Part shown: piece after piece, positions 36,194 to 45,270 of the stretch
Layout: each line of letters starts with the position of its first letter
Position numbering within the stretch: position 1 is the stretch's first letter
Assembly (NCBI GenBank): GCA_033977485.1
Contig: CM066985.1
Coordinates: 70,541,045-70,605,044, forward strand
Length of the DNA stretch: 64,000 bases
From: Hydrangea macrophylla
Taxonomy: Eukaryota > Streptophyta > Magnoliopsida > Cornales > Hydrangeaceae
Direction: 5' to 3'
The notes under the pieces: generated by a model
What the model saw: the letters and a program-made list of their open reading frames with translations, nothing else
The model's database searches: none
Told to the model about the DNA's origin: nothing
Translations under genes and position numbers: made by a program

Positions 36194-39100
36194 CTATCGT
36201 TTCATTCGTGAAGGAATAAAACTACGAATTTCTTTATCCTTCAAATCTTCATCAAATTCTTCTTCGTGCACCTTCTTAGATGAAACACTTGAACCCCCAA
36301 GTCTATCAAACACAGACTTTCTTGGATGAAGGTTCGAAGGTCGTACTTGATTACAAGACTCTAGCCTTTCAAACACAGAAACACGAGGTTTTGGAGCTTC
36401 AATGCGGTCAAACACTGACACTCGACATTCATCTTGCTCTGTCTTTTCTTCAGATTCATTAAAATCCTCCACGGTGATGTATTGTGCATCAGCATTGTTC
36501 TTTCTTTTCCACTGATAAATTCGAAGTGGTTCTTGAGGAGTGAAGCCCAAACCTACCTTTGAAATCGGTACCTCGTACCCTCTCTGTCTTAGCTTTTGTT
36601 GAGTTTCATTTAAACCATGAACTTTCTCCCCAGTGACTTCTGGAATAAGCCTACCCAACAGTGATGGATCTTTGAAGTCATAACCAGAGTTGGCCAAGAG
36701 TTTATATGATTTAGGTTCGAACTTCCCTTCTATTGCTGAGTTTTGTGATGCTGGGACAAATCCCGAGAAGGGTGGCTTGTTAGTAGCGGATTGATTTAAT
36801 TTTGAGAGCGGCATTATCAAATTCCCCTTCATGACTCGGAGATCTTCCTCTTTCAGTTTGCCTATTTGTTTTGCCTTTGTATCTTGCACAACGGAGTACT
36901 CAACAAACGGGGATTGTCCATCTTTCCTTCGAGATTTTGGGATGTATCGAAGAACTTCAGAAGTAGGACATTTAGCACTAGGCTTTTCAACTTGCAGAGA
37001 ATGATCGTCTTTGATTGGGATTTTTCTTTTTGCCTTAGACTCATTTTCAGCATGCAGCTCAACAACTTGTTCACCTTCTTGGGGCTTTGCTTGAAGAGCC
37101 TTCGTGGGAAAGACCTCTGGTATTGTGTCACCGTCTGAATAAAATTTTGCATCAGCAAAATAGGACTCTGCTTCGGTGAATGGCTTGATATCGGCAGTTA
37201 CTTTACAAACATCTTCTCCTTTCGGGAACTTGAAACATTGATGGAGGGTTGATGGAACCACATCGTTCTCGTGCACCCAAGGTCTCCCTAGCAACAAGTT
37301 ATAGGATGTTTTTGCATCAATTACATGAAACAAAGTGCTTGCTTTCAATTCCTTGATTTTAAGATCTACCCGGATCATGCCAATAGCTCTTTGACCTCCT
37401 TGGTTGAAGCCTTGAATAGTTAAGCGACTCTGGGATAAATCACTAACTAATATTCCGAGCTTTCTCATGGTTGATTTGGGCATGATATTCACTGCTGATC
37501 CTCCATCAATAAGGATACGGTTGATCTTTTCTTCACGTATATATCCACAGACAAAAAGAGGACGATTGTGTGGTTTAGATCCCAACATGAGATCATCATC
37601 AGTAAAGACAATTGCAACAGAACAAGTAGCGCATTCTGTTCTTCGGCCATTTGGTTGAGTAACTATTTTATCATCAAGAGCAAATTCCCCAGGATTCTGT
37701 AAAACTTGAATGAATGCCTCCCTTAAGTCTTTAGGAAGTTGCAAGGCATCACTAATACTGAATAATGGCGGCAAATTTTCTAACAAGTCTGCAATCACTG
37801 ATTTGGTAGGAATTGCGCGGGTCTTACCCAAACTTACAGCAGGAACATTAGAATCAACCTTCACCTCTTTGCTCAATGACTCATCATCTGACTGGTTGTC
37901 ATCTAATTTATTATCATCATAAGTTACCATATGTACGGCTTCAATTTGTTCACAACCCAAAAATTCTTCAGGAAAGAATTCTTTTAGTGTGACAGCGACA
38001 CGAGGCTTTTGCACAAATACCTCCTCAATATGAGATTTTTCTTCGCTTCGAGTCATCTTCTTTGTGTTTCTTTTGGGATGCCACTGAAAATTTTTCTTTG
38101 ATTCATTTCCCTTTAGATAACTTGGTGGTGAAAGAGAAACAAATCGCCTTTGCCGTCTACGCCGTGTTACAGTCACCCATCTTTCTTCATTTGGGAGTGA
38201 GTGCCCATCTTCACTAGATGTTTGAATAGGGTGTTCAAATATTCTCTGAATCAAGACTGGCTCAAAGGACCCAAATCTAATGGGTACAAGACTTGCCCCC
38301 GGCAGTAGAGTAGGTGGTCTAAGAGCATCTAGTGTGTCGAGAGATTTAGAAGTAATGACAGTGTGATTTGACTCTTCCACTTCATCATCTAGCAAAATCT
38401 TCCCAGTCTTTGCCAAGCCCATGATCTTTTCTTTCAACACGAAGCATTTTTCTATTGGGTGACCAACAATGCGGTGGTATTTACAGTACTTGGGATCATT
38501 GACTTTTCCCATCTCTTCGGGTCGCTTGCATTCTGGCAACTCAATTAACTTATTCTTCAACAACTCCTCGAGCATGCTAGCTACATCAGAATCTGGGAAT
38601 GGGTACTCTTTTTCTTCCAGCTCTTTTAAGGTAGGTCGGTACGTTTCCTTCTCCTTTCCCCTATCCTTCTCTTGGCGCCGATCTAAATTTTTTTCTTCTT
38701 TCTTTTGATTCATCCCAGTGATCTTCAGTGGTGTAGTGTTGACGACCATCGAATCTTTGGTCATTTTCTTAAAAGGTTTGTCACTTTTACTTACTTCTTT
38801 CCTATCTTTCCTTTGGTCACTGACAGGAGATGCTTTACCATGGTTGGCAAGACTAAGCTCCATGTCATGAGCGCGAGTTGCCAATTCTTCAAAGGTACGA
38901 GGCTTGATTCCTTGAAGAATGTAGAGAAGTCCCCAATGCATGCCTTGTGTGTACATCTCTACAGCAGAAATTTCTGAAAGTCTATCCTTGCAATCGAGAC
39001 TGAGTGTACGCCATCGGTTGATGTAGTCAACAACTGGCTCGTCCTTCCATTGTTTAGTACTAGTGAGTTCAATCATGCTTACGGTCCTCCTAGTACTATA

Positions 39101-40036
39101 GAAGCGATTGAGAAACTCACGTTCTATTTGTTCCCAACTATCGATCGACTCTGGCTCCAAGTCAGTGTACCAATCAAAAGCATTCCCCTTCAGTGAGCGA
39201 ACAAATTGTTTGACAAGGAGATCACCCTCAGTGCCAGCATTGTTGCAGGTTTCAACAAAGTGGGCGACGTGTTGCTTTGGGTTACCTTTTCCATCGAATT
39301 GCTGGAACTTGGGAGGTTGATATCCGCTTGGCATTCGCATGTAATCAATCCTCTTTGTGTAAGGCTTAGCGTACATGAGCGAACTTTGGGATGACCCTCC
39401 ATATTGTGCTCTAATAGTGTCAGCTATCATGTCTTGTAATTGTTGGACTGATAGAGAACCAATTGAATTTGTAACTGACTTTTGTGGAGTCACCTCTTCC
39501 TTTTTGGTTTGGGAAGTGAATCCAGGAGGATGGGATAGATCTTGGCTAGACTCACCATCCTGATGAACTTCCAACCTATCCATGAGTTTGGCAATCTGTA
39601 GATCCTTTTCTTCCACCACTCTCTTCAAATCTTCGATCGCCTGGTGCATCTGAGTCAGTTGTTCATCTGTTGCACTGGTCATAAAAGCAGGCATGGTGAT
39701 GGCAGTCGTGGATGTGGGGGAATGACTGTACCCATAAGAAGAATCTTTCATTGCATTGCCAAAACATGAATCTGAGCATGAGCCAGAACTTAAAAATTCA
39801 TCTGAGATGGAATGGGTAAACTCTTCTTCTAAATAGGAATTTTTCCTAACAGATGCAGATTTTCTCGCAGCATTTTTCTTCAAGAAATCCAGGGTGATCA
39901 CCGGTTGCCATTCAAAACCTTGTTGGGCTAGAGCTTTAGATTTGCTACGAGTCATCGGTCCTGTGAGAGCAGCGGCAATAGGAGCAACTTCTTTGCCATA
40001 AATAGATTGAGTCTTCTTGGAATCCATGAAGATCAA
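36194..40036 (-). CDS. Gag-protease polyprotein, full Tat unit
   Basis: 1,280 residues, starting 73 bp after the LTR end. The N-terminal ~200 residues are low-complexity and Ser/charged. Gag follows at about 230-400 (PPKFQQFDGKGNPKQHVAHF, WYTDLEPESIDSWEQ, YINRWRTLSLDCKDRLSE). A zinc-like CKYHRIVGHPIEKC lies near 520. The aspartic protease, near 845, has LIDGGSAVNIMPKS and later LLLGRPWVHE. C-terminal repeats SVFDRIEAPKPRVSVFERLE and SVFDRLGG precede IPSRMKR and a TAG. The TAG is in the frame of RT, so gag-pro and pol form one frame interrupted by a single stop. The long linker after protease is typical of Tat elements. Confidence 0.9.
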   Translation of the reverse strand: MIFMDSKKTQSIYGKEVAPIAAALTGPMTRSKSKALAQQGFEWQPVITLDFLKKNAARKSASVRKNSYLEEEFTHSISDEFLSSGSCSDSCFGNAMKDSSYGYSHSPTSTTAITMPAFMTSATDEQLTQMHQAIEDLKRVVEEKDLQIAKLMDRLEVHQDGESSQDLSHPPGFTSQTKKEEVTPQKSVTNSIGSLSVQQLQDMIADTIRAQYGGSSQSSLMYAKPYTKRIDYMRMPSGYQPPKFQQFDGKGNPKQHVAHFVETCNNAGTEGDLLVKQFVRSLKGNAFDWYTDLEPESIDSWEQIEREFLNRFYSTRRTVSMIELTSTKQWKDEPVVDYINRWRTLSLDCKDRLSEISAVEMYTQGMHWGLLYILQGIKPRTFEELATRAHDMELSLANHGKASPVSDQRKDRKEVSKSDKPFKKMTKDSMVVNTTPLKITGMNQKKEEKNLDRRQEKDRGKEKETYRPTLKELEEKEYPFPDSDVASMLEELLKNKLIELPECKRPEEMGKVNDPKYCKYHRIVGHPIEKCFVLKEKIMGLAKTGKILLDDEVEESNHTVITSKSLDTLDALRPPTLLPGASLVPIRFGSFEPVLIQRIFEHPIQTSSEDGHSLPNEERWVTVTRRRRQRRFVSLSPPSYLKGNESKKNFQWHPKRNTKKMTRSEEKSHIEEVFVQKPRVAVTLKEFFPEEFLGCEQIEAVHMVTYDDNKLDDNQSDDESLSKEVKVDSNVPAVSLGKTRAIPTKSVIADLLENLPPLFSISDALQLPKDLREAFIQVLQNPGEFALDDKIVTQPNGRRTECATCSVAIVFTDDDLMLGSKPHNRPLFVCGYIREEKINRILIDGGSAVNIMPKSTMRKLGILVSDLSQSRLTIQGFNQGGQRAIGMIRVDLKIKELKASTLFHVIDAKTSYNLLLGRPWVHENDVVPSTLHQCFKFPKGEDVCKVTADIKPFTEAESYFADAKFYSDGDTIPEVFPTKALQAKPQEGEQVVELHAENESKAKRKIPIKDDHSLQVEKPSAKCPTSEVLRYIPKSRRKDGQSPFVEYSVVQDTKAKQIGKLKEEDLRVMKGNLIMPLSKLNQSATNKPPFSGFVPASQNSAIEGKFEPKSYKLLANSGYDFKDPSLLGRLIPEVTGEKVHGLNETQQKLRQRGYEVPISKVGLGFTPQEPLRIYQWKRKNNADAQYITVEDFNESEEKTEQDECRVSVFDRIEAPKPRVSVFERLESCNQVRPSNLHPRKSVFDRLGGSSVSSKKVHEEEFDEDLKDKEIRSFIPSRMKR

Positions 40037-40085
40037 ACTAGATCTAATGTTTTGGATGAAGGAGAATGAGATGAGGGGCAGAGTT

Positions 40086-40104
40086 GTCCCACCGGGCGTG
40101 CCAG
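40086..40104 (-). other. Primer-binding-site-like sequence, full unit
   Basis: Same sequence as at 26182-26200 (minus strand CTGGCACGCCCGGTGGGAC), five bases inside the LTR end at 40110. Confidence 0.6.
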
Positions 40105-40109
40105 AAATT

Positions 40110-41014
40110 TGTAAGCAACAAATTTTGAGTCCGAAAATCCAGCGGTCAAAACTGCAAACAAAGAGTCAAATATGGAATTTTATTAATCAAGAGAAAGTGG
40201 TTACAAACTCTGTATTTTTGTATTCTTTATAAAAGAATAACCCCTGATTCTATCTCCTTGATGATTCCTGATTCGAGGGCTGAAACAGCGTATTCTCGAA
40301 CGAAGCGATGAAAGTATCCTCCTGTGACGCTTTGGGTGGGCGGAAGGAAGAGAGATCTTTGAAGACAGGATTTGGCTGTCGAAGAGTTGATCTGGACGAA
40401 TCGCAGAGAACAGTGGTGTGATGCTCTTCCTTGAATCGATCAGATGATTTGTTGAAGACTGATGTTATTCTCTAGTTGTATGTAGAGAATAACAGATCTG
40501 AAGCTTGAAACTTGAGTTGTGGCAGGTGGCCGTCGTCTTGTGAGAGAAGGCAGCTTGCTTAGGGTTTTCAATCTCCTATCTCCAGTCTGTGTGTCTTTAG
40601 GAGGAGGGTGTGAGCCTTTTTATAGGCACTAGCTTTTCCATATCTCATAAACTTACCTTCTAGGTCTGACTTATGAGATAATGACAAGTGTCCAATTTTT
40701 ATAGGACCAAGTCAGTAGCCAATTAAATATTGACCCATCATTTATTTGGACAGGTCTATTATTTAATAAGCCAATTTATTTAATTGGGCATGACTCATGT
40801 CTTATTTTGGCAAGCCCATTAGTACTAAATTAATTTATTTAATTGAGACCATGTATTATTTTAACAAGCCCAATAATAATAAATCAATATATATATATAT
40901 ATATATTTAATTGGATTTAGCCCATTTCTTTCAGTTGACTAGTCAAAGAAGTAAAATATTGACTTTGACTAAATCAATGGTGATCTATGCATTATTAAAA
41001 TTTCAATGCCTACA
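40110..41014 (-). mobile_element. 5' LTR of Tat array (905 bp)
   Basis: Plus-strand ends are TGTAAGC and GCCTACA. It is almost identical to 26206-27104 and includes the same TATA box and the 10-bp inverted repeat (TATCTCATAA/TTATGAGATA, near 40641-40680). The right flank begins GTCAT. The low LTR divergence implies a recent event. Confidence 0.9.
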
Positions 41015-41698
41015 GTCATGTAAGAACCATCATAGTCGGGAATCTCTTTAAGCACGGATTATACCTATGTTTGTTATAAATTATTAAAAAGAAACAATGG
41101 CACGCATGGTTATTAAGTGTCGGTGACACACAGTTATTGGCTGAGCACACGCACACTTAGAATTATTTGATAATGTCTTTAGGCACGGATTATATATCTA
41201 TAATATATATATATAATCAATCCTAAAAAAAACTAGAGAGGGGTTTGTGTACCGTTTGGTATCTGTGTCTGCCGCATGCCTCGACCATTTCGACCACCTT
41301 ATATATAAAGACAAAAATAACAAATAAAAAAATACATGATTATAATCATATGTAACGTGAAAAATCAGCGGCAAAAAAAAAAAGATCATACATTCTTATT
41401 TATACCTTGGCCAATTTCACACTCCTCAGCGTAGTCGATCCCGTCTCGCTCTCTCTCCGTGTTGCCATGGGAATGGGTTACTTTACTAGGTGTTGGAGAC
41501 AATGAGAAACCTAATGATACTGAATAGGCAAAGAAAAAACCAACATAAAGAGATTATCAAAATCAAGCACGCAGAGAGAGAAAGAGAGAGAGGGAGAGAG
41601 AGAGAGAGAGAGAGATACCTTGAGTGTGTCTGTGTAGATCTAGAAAAAGAAAGCTTTAGTAGCTTCTTCAGATCTGATCTATATAGACAACGAGAGGT
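41015..41698. other. No gene; (GA)n microsatellite
   Basis: AT-rich, with a short duplicated phrase 'cacggattata' (41055 and 41181) and a GA microsatellite at about 41573-41615. Open frames are low-complexity. Confidence 0.6.
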
Positions 41699-41701
41699 TA
41701 A

Positions 41702-42013
41702 GGGCTCGCATGGTAACGTTTCCTGTTTTCAGTTTTCAGTTTTTTTAAAACGAAAACCAGTTTTGGTTTTTTTTTTTGAAAAAAAAAACAAAAACTTGTT
41801 TGGTAACATTGTTGATTTTTTTTAAAAACAAAAAAAAACAAAAACAGGAAACTCAAAACGACTTTTTGGTGTTTTCATTTTTTACCCAAAATTTGAAAAC
41901 GTTTTTTAAAAACAAAAAACAAAAACGTTACCAAACGTGTTTTCAATTTTCGTTTTCTAAAAAATGAAAACAAAAACAGAAAACAGAAAACGACAATGTT
42001 ACCAAACGAGCCC
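41702..42013. mobile_element. Tourist-type MITE with TAA TSD
   Basis: Termini are GGGCTCGCATGGTAACGTTT and, inverted, GGGCTCGTTTGGTAACATTG. The element is flanked by TAA at 41699-41701 and 42014-42016. The 312-bp body is A/T homopolymer-rich with internal inverted copies of GTTTTC/GAAAAC. A 3-bp TAA duplication and GGGCTCGTTTGGTA ends are typical of PIF/Harbinger-derived MITEs. Confidence 0.88.
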
Positions 42014-42016
42014 TAA

Positions 42017-43826
42017 GCTTTTTAATTAGGTTTCATTGAATTCAAATTATGCAACAATTATCCTAAATATCTACTACTACAATTTAGGTGGAATCACATT
42101 TAATTCATATGTTATCTCCCAAATTTAAGCCATGTCATGACTATATATCACACTGGATTTATCTACTAGTAGTATTCTCTCAAATATAATATCCTTAAGC
42201 CATATTTATGTACTATATATTACACTAGATTTATATCCTATTATTTGCTTATGTGAGCAAAAAAATTAATTGAGTCCATTGCTTAATTATCTCCCTAATT
42301 CCTAGGCCTCTTTATCTTCAATGTCTAGCTTTTGCATCTCTTGCATTGCAGTCACTCCAATATCACACAATTCTGTGATTTTGAGAGCACAATCAAAGAA
42401 TTGCTTGCTCCGAGTTTATTATTTTTTGCTACCCTTTTATATAAGACAGTGTAATGTTCTTTGATATATAACGCTCTTCTCACTTCTCTCTCCACGGGAA
42501 TTTTGTTGCTTTTTTTTTCACTATTTGTTTTATTTGAGTTTGCTCAAGGAAAAGTTTTTCCTTTTTCTATTTTTCCTTGGTTTTTAGATAATTGTATTGT
42601 ACATTTGCAAGCATTCATAGAATCTCACTTTTTGCTATTTAAAAATATACTATTTATGTATTGTTCATGTGATAATTAAACTCAGCCTATTTTATCTTGA
42701 GTTCTTACAAGAGTTGATGGAAGAACAAATAAGCTTTTGACATGTAAGTTCAAAAAAAGTTATCCTATTGTAAAGACGGATAATTTAGAGACAAAAAATA
42801 TATATGTGAGACAAATGAAAAAGAAAATTCATCATTACAATATGTCAAACACAAAAATATATTATTTTCTCTTCATTTATGTTACTGCTTATTATTTTTT
42901 TATTGTTTGAAAATGAATAGAGAAAAACTAAATGACGTAATGCTTTTCTTGATGAGGTTGGTTTCTCATGTCTTTGATAAAAGATATGACAATCTATTAT
43001 TGGCATATGCTAATAACATTATAATATTTATTGTGCTGTTATGCACTTCTACGCACGACATATTTTGCAACTTGGAAGAAATCCTAGGTGCATATACGCA
43101 ACTTTTACGAGGTATGCTTCTCCCCATTATTTTTGTCGATGTGAAATTAAAGAAACAAATTTAGTTTTAGTTTATATAATATACATACACGTGAAAGATC
43201 CAAATTTAGTTTAGGTTTACATAATATACATACATATGTGAAACAATTTCTTAGGTACATGGTTGATGTTGCTACATGCATATGTGAAACAAAACAATTT
43301 CTTAGGTACATGGTTGATGTTCCTACATACATATGTGAAACAATTTCTTAGATACATGGATGGGGGCTGATTTTAATATATGACTGTTGAGATTTTATCT
43401 ATTAAAAATTATTTTTCATTTTTCATTCCAATTATACATAGAAAACAATTCTCTATTCTCCAATTCTCTCTTCACTGTTACTGGAGCAATTTTTGAGTAC
43501 TCATATACTCTTCCAATTTTAGTGCACGCTTGGAATAATTTGATTGTTGTATCCTAGATAACATAGCGCTGAGACCTTGTGCATCAAGTCACTGACTCTA
43601 AGGGGCAAAATTGTTCTTAAGGATGGTACAAACTATAACATCTGTGTACGGGTTTGTCGCATTTCATTACATTTTTCATGCATGATAATGTCATGTGTGT
43701 TATGACACATGTGTGAGTGAGTTATGACTCACGAGTTGAATTGGGTGTCTGTGTAAGAGAATGCTATGAGATATTGTAGAATGAATGTTTTGATGTTATG
43801 ATGTCTCTCTGAGATTTGAGACGGTC
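42017..43826. repeat. AT-rich stretch with ~60-bp tandem repeat, no gene
   Basis: No gene. Near 43225-43362 a ~50-60 bp unit (CATATGTGAAACAATTTCTTAGGTACATGG) is repeated three times, and a shorter A/T repeat precedes it (43155-43230). The rest is AT-rich noncoding sequence. Confidence 0.65.
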
Positions 43827-45146
43827 TGTCACACCCCATCCCACCACGCGCGGATTAGGACCATGTAACAAGAGATCATCTACACTAAATCACCAATTAT
43901 TAACGTGTTTTTATAAGAAACATCCCATTAGATACATAATAAAACATTTACACTTGAACAGCTATAATAAAACATTTACACTTGAACAGTCAACTAGTGA
44001 TGCAAGATACAGAGAGTCAATTTCTGAGAATTCCCTAGTTCAGTCGACTGTCTGGTCCGGTCGACTAAACTTTGAGGGATTCGGTCGACTGAGCATCAGT
44101 TTGGTTGACTAAAGGTGCCAATTATAGAGAGTTCAAACATGTGGAAGGGGTGGTCAAGTCAACTGGTCCAGTCAACTGAACGCCCGACCCAGTCGACTGG
44201 TTTACACCAGCAAAATGTTCTACAGCACTTCAATAAGCAATCCAAGCAGATTTTTAAGGCACCAACCAAAATCTAAACATTACCAAACTTTCTTTTAAAC
44301 ATCAACAGTCTGTCTAAACATTTCCAAATTATCAAACCTACCCATTTACAATATGTCAAGTTATAATTTACATAATCCACAACATTACATGTTTTTAAAC
44401 CACATAATTGACAAAACTCTAAGGCTATAAAAGAACTTTTCTAAACAACGAGTACATGTTTAACTAAACTTAAAACATCATTAGAAACTCCCCAGATTGC
44501 CCATCCCATCACACATATCATCTCCTTTTCGAGCCTTGCTCCAAACCTGCTGTGGTTGTTATGTACCACAACAGAAATAGGAAAACAGTTCTCTTAAGCA
44601 TTATGCTTAGTGAATTAACTAACGTGCTTTAATGACATGGACATGTATAATGCAGCAATTTTAAGCATATGAACATACGTAATCACAGAATAATTGGGTT
44701 AATGGTTCACTCAAATCCAATGACCTTTACCATGGCCCCGCGATCACTTCTATTCCTTGGACTACCGTTCCAAAATGGTTTCTTCTTCTTCTCCTCTCTT
44801 ATTCTACCACAATGAACCATTACCCCCAAATATTCATTGACCTCTTAACACACATAAACATGATAGCCTTTCACATAATTAACATGAAATTGGCAATTCT
44901 AACATGAATCAAACTACAAATTTCAGAATTTATAGTTCCTAACTAACAATTGAAGCACATAACATGAACCACATCAAGATCTTGGTTAGAAAACTCATGA
45001 CCTTAGTTGAATTCTACCCAAATTAAACCAAGAAATGCAGAATTCTTCCAAATTTCAACCCAATTTTCCCTCTAGAATAATTTCCTACATGTTTCGGCAA
45101 ACTGTCTCACAAATTAAAATAGATCACCAATATTTAAAGTATTATG
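43827..45146 (-). mobile_element. Partial chromovirus-type LTR
   Basis: On the minus strand it ends GGGGTGTGACA, the usual end of Tekay/Del-type LTRs, at 43827. The other end is lost where chromodomain sequence of an opposite-strand element begins near 45147. Inside are a 24-bp direct duplication (about 43938-43990) and the GTCGAC palindrome array. No TSD found. Confidence 0.5.
43986..44205. repeat. CAGTCGACTG palindrome array
   Basis: About eight copies of a core such as CAGTCGACTG (perfect at 44041-44050), GGTCGACTGA or CAGTCAACTG, spaced 12-30 bp. Several copies are TpG/CpA forms of GTCGAC, as expected after deamination of methylated CpG. The layout resembles the TCGATCGA arrays but with a different core. 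Confidence 0.75.
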
Positions 45147-45232
45147 GAGTAGTCATACGGTCGAGGAGGCTATGTGGGAGAACGAGAAGGAGATGAGGAA
45201 TGAGTATCCGTATCTTTTCGTTGTATGAGGTA
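45147..45232 (+). pseudogene. Chromodomain C-terminal stub of a plus-strand chromovirus
   Basis: The frame reads HTVEEAMWENEKEMRNEYPY then LF and a stop shortly after. This is the end of the integrase chromodomain in Tekay/Reina-type elements. It is followed by a purine tract (AAGGGAGAGT, 45261-45270) and an LTR start. Everything upstream of this stub is replaced by the LTR piece at 43827-45146. Confidence 0.7.
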
Positions 45233-45270
45233 TAAGTTTGGGGACATACTTCTTTTTTGAAAGGGAGAGT

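Larger units (their letters stand above)
20407..41014 (-). mobile_element. Tandem Tat-lineage gypsy array, two units sharing a middle LTR
   Basis: On the minus strand the order is LTR (40110-41014), full internal region (27105-40109), LTR (26206-27104), second internal region cut off at 20407. Segment 20407-27104 matches 34311-41014 at a constant offset of 13,904 bp through the coding part; a 6-bp (AT)n difference in the LTR makes it 13,910 at the end. I saw only about five substitutions. The middle LTR is both the 3' LTR of the full unit (with polypurine tract at 27105-27122) and the 5' LTR of the partial unit (with PBS at 26182-26200). Dual RNase H domains and a very long gag-pro place it in the Tat lineage. 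Confidence 0.88.
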
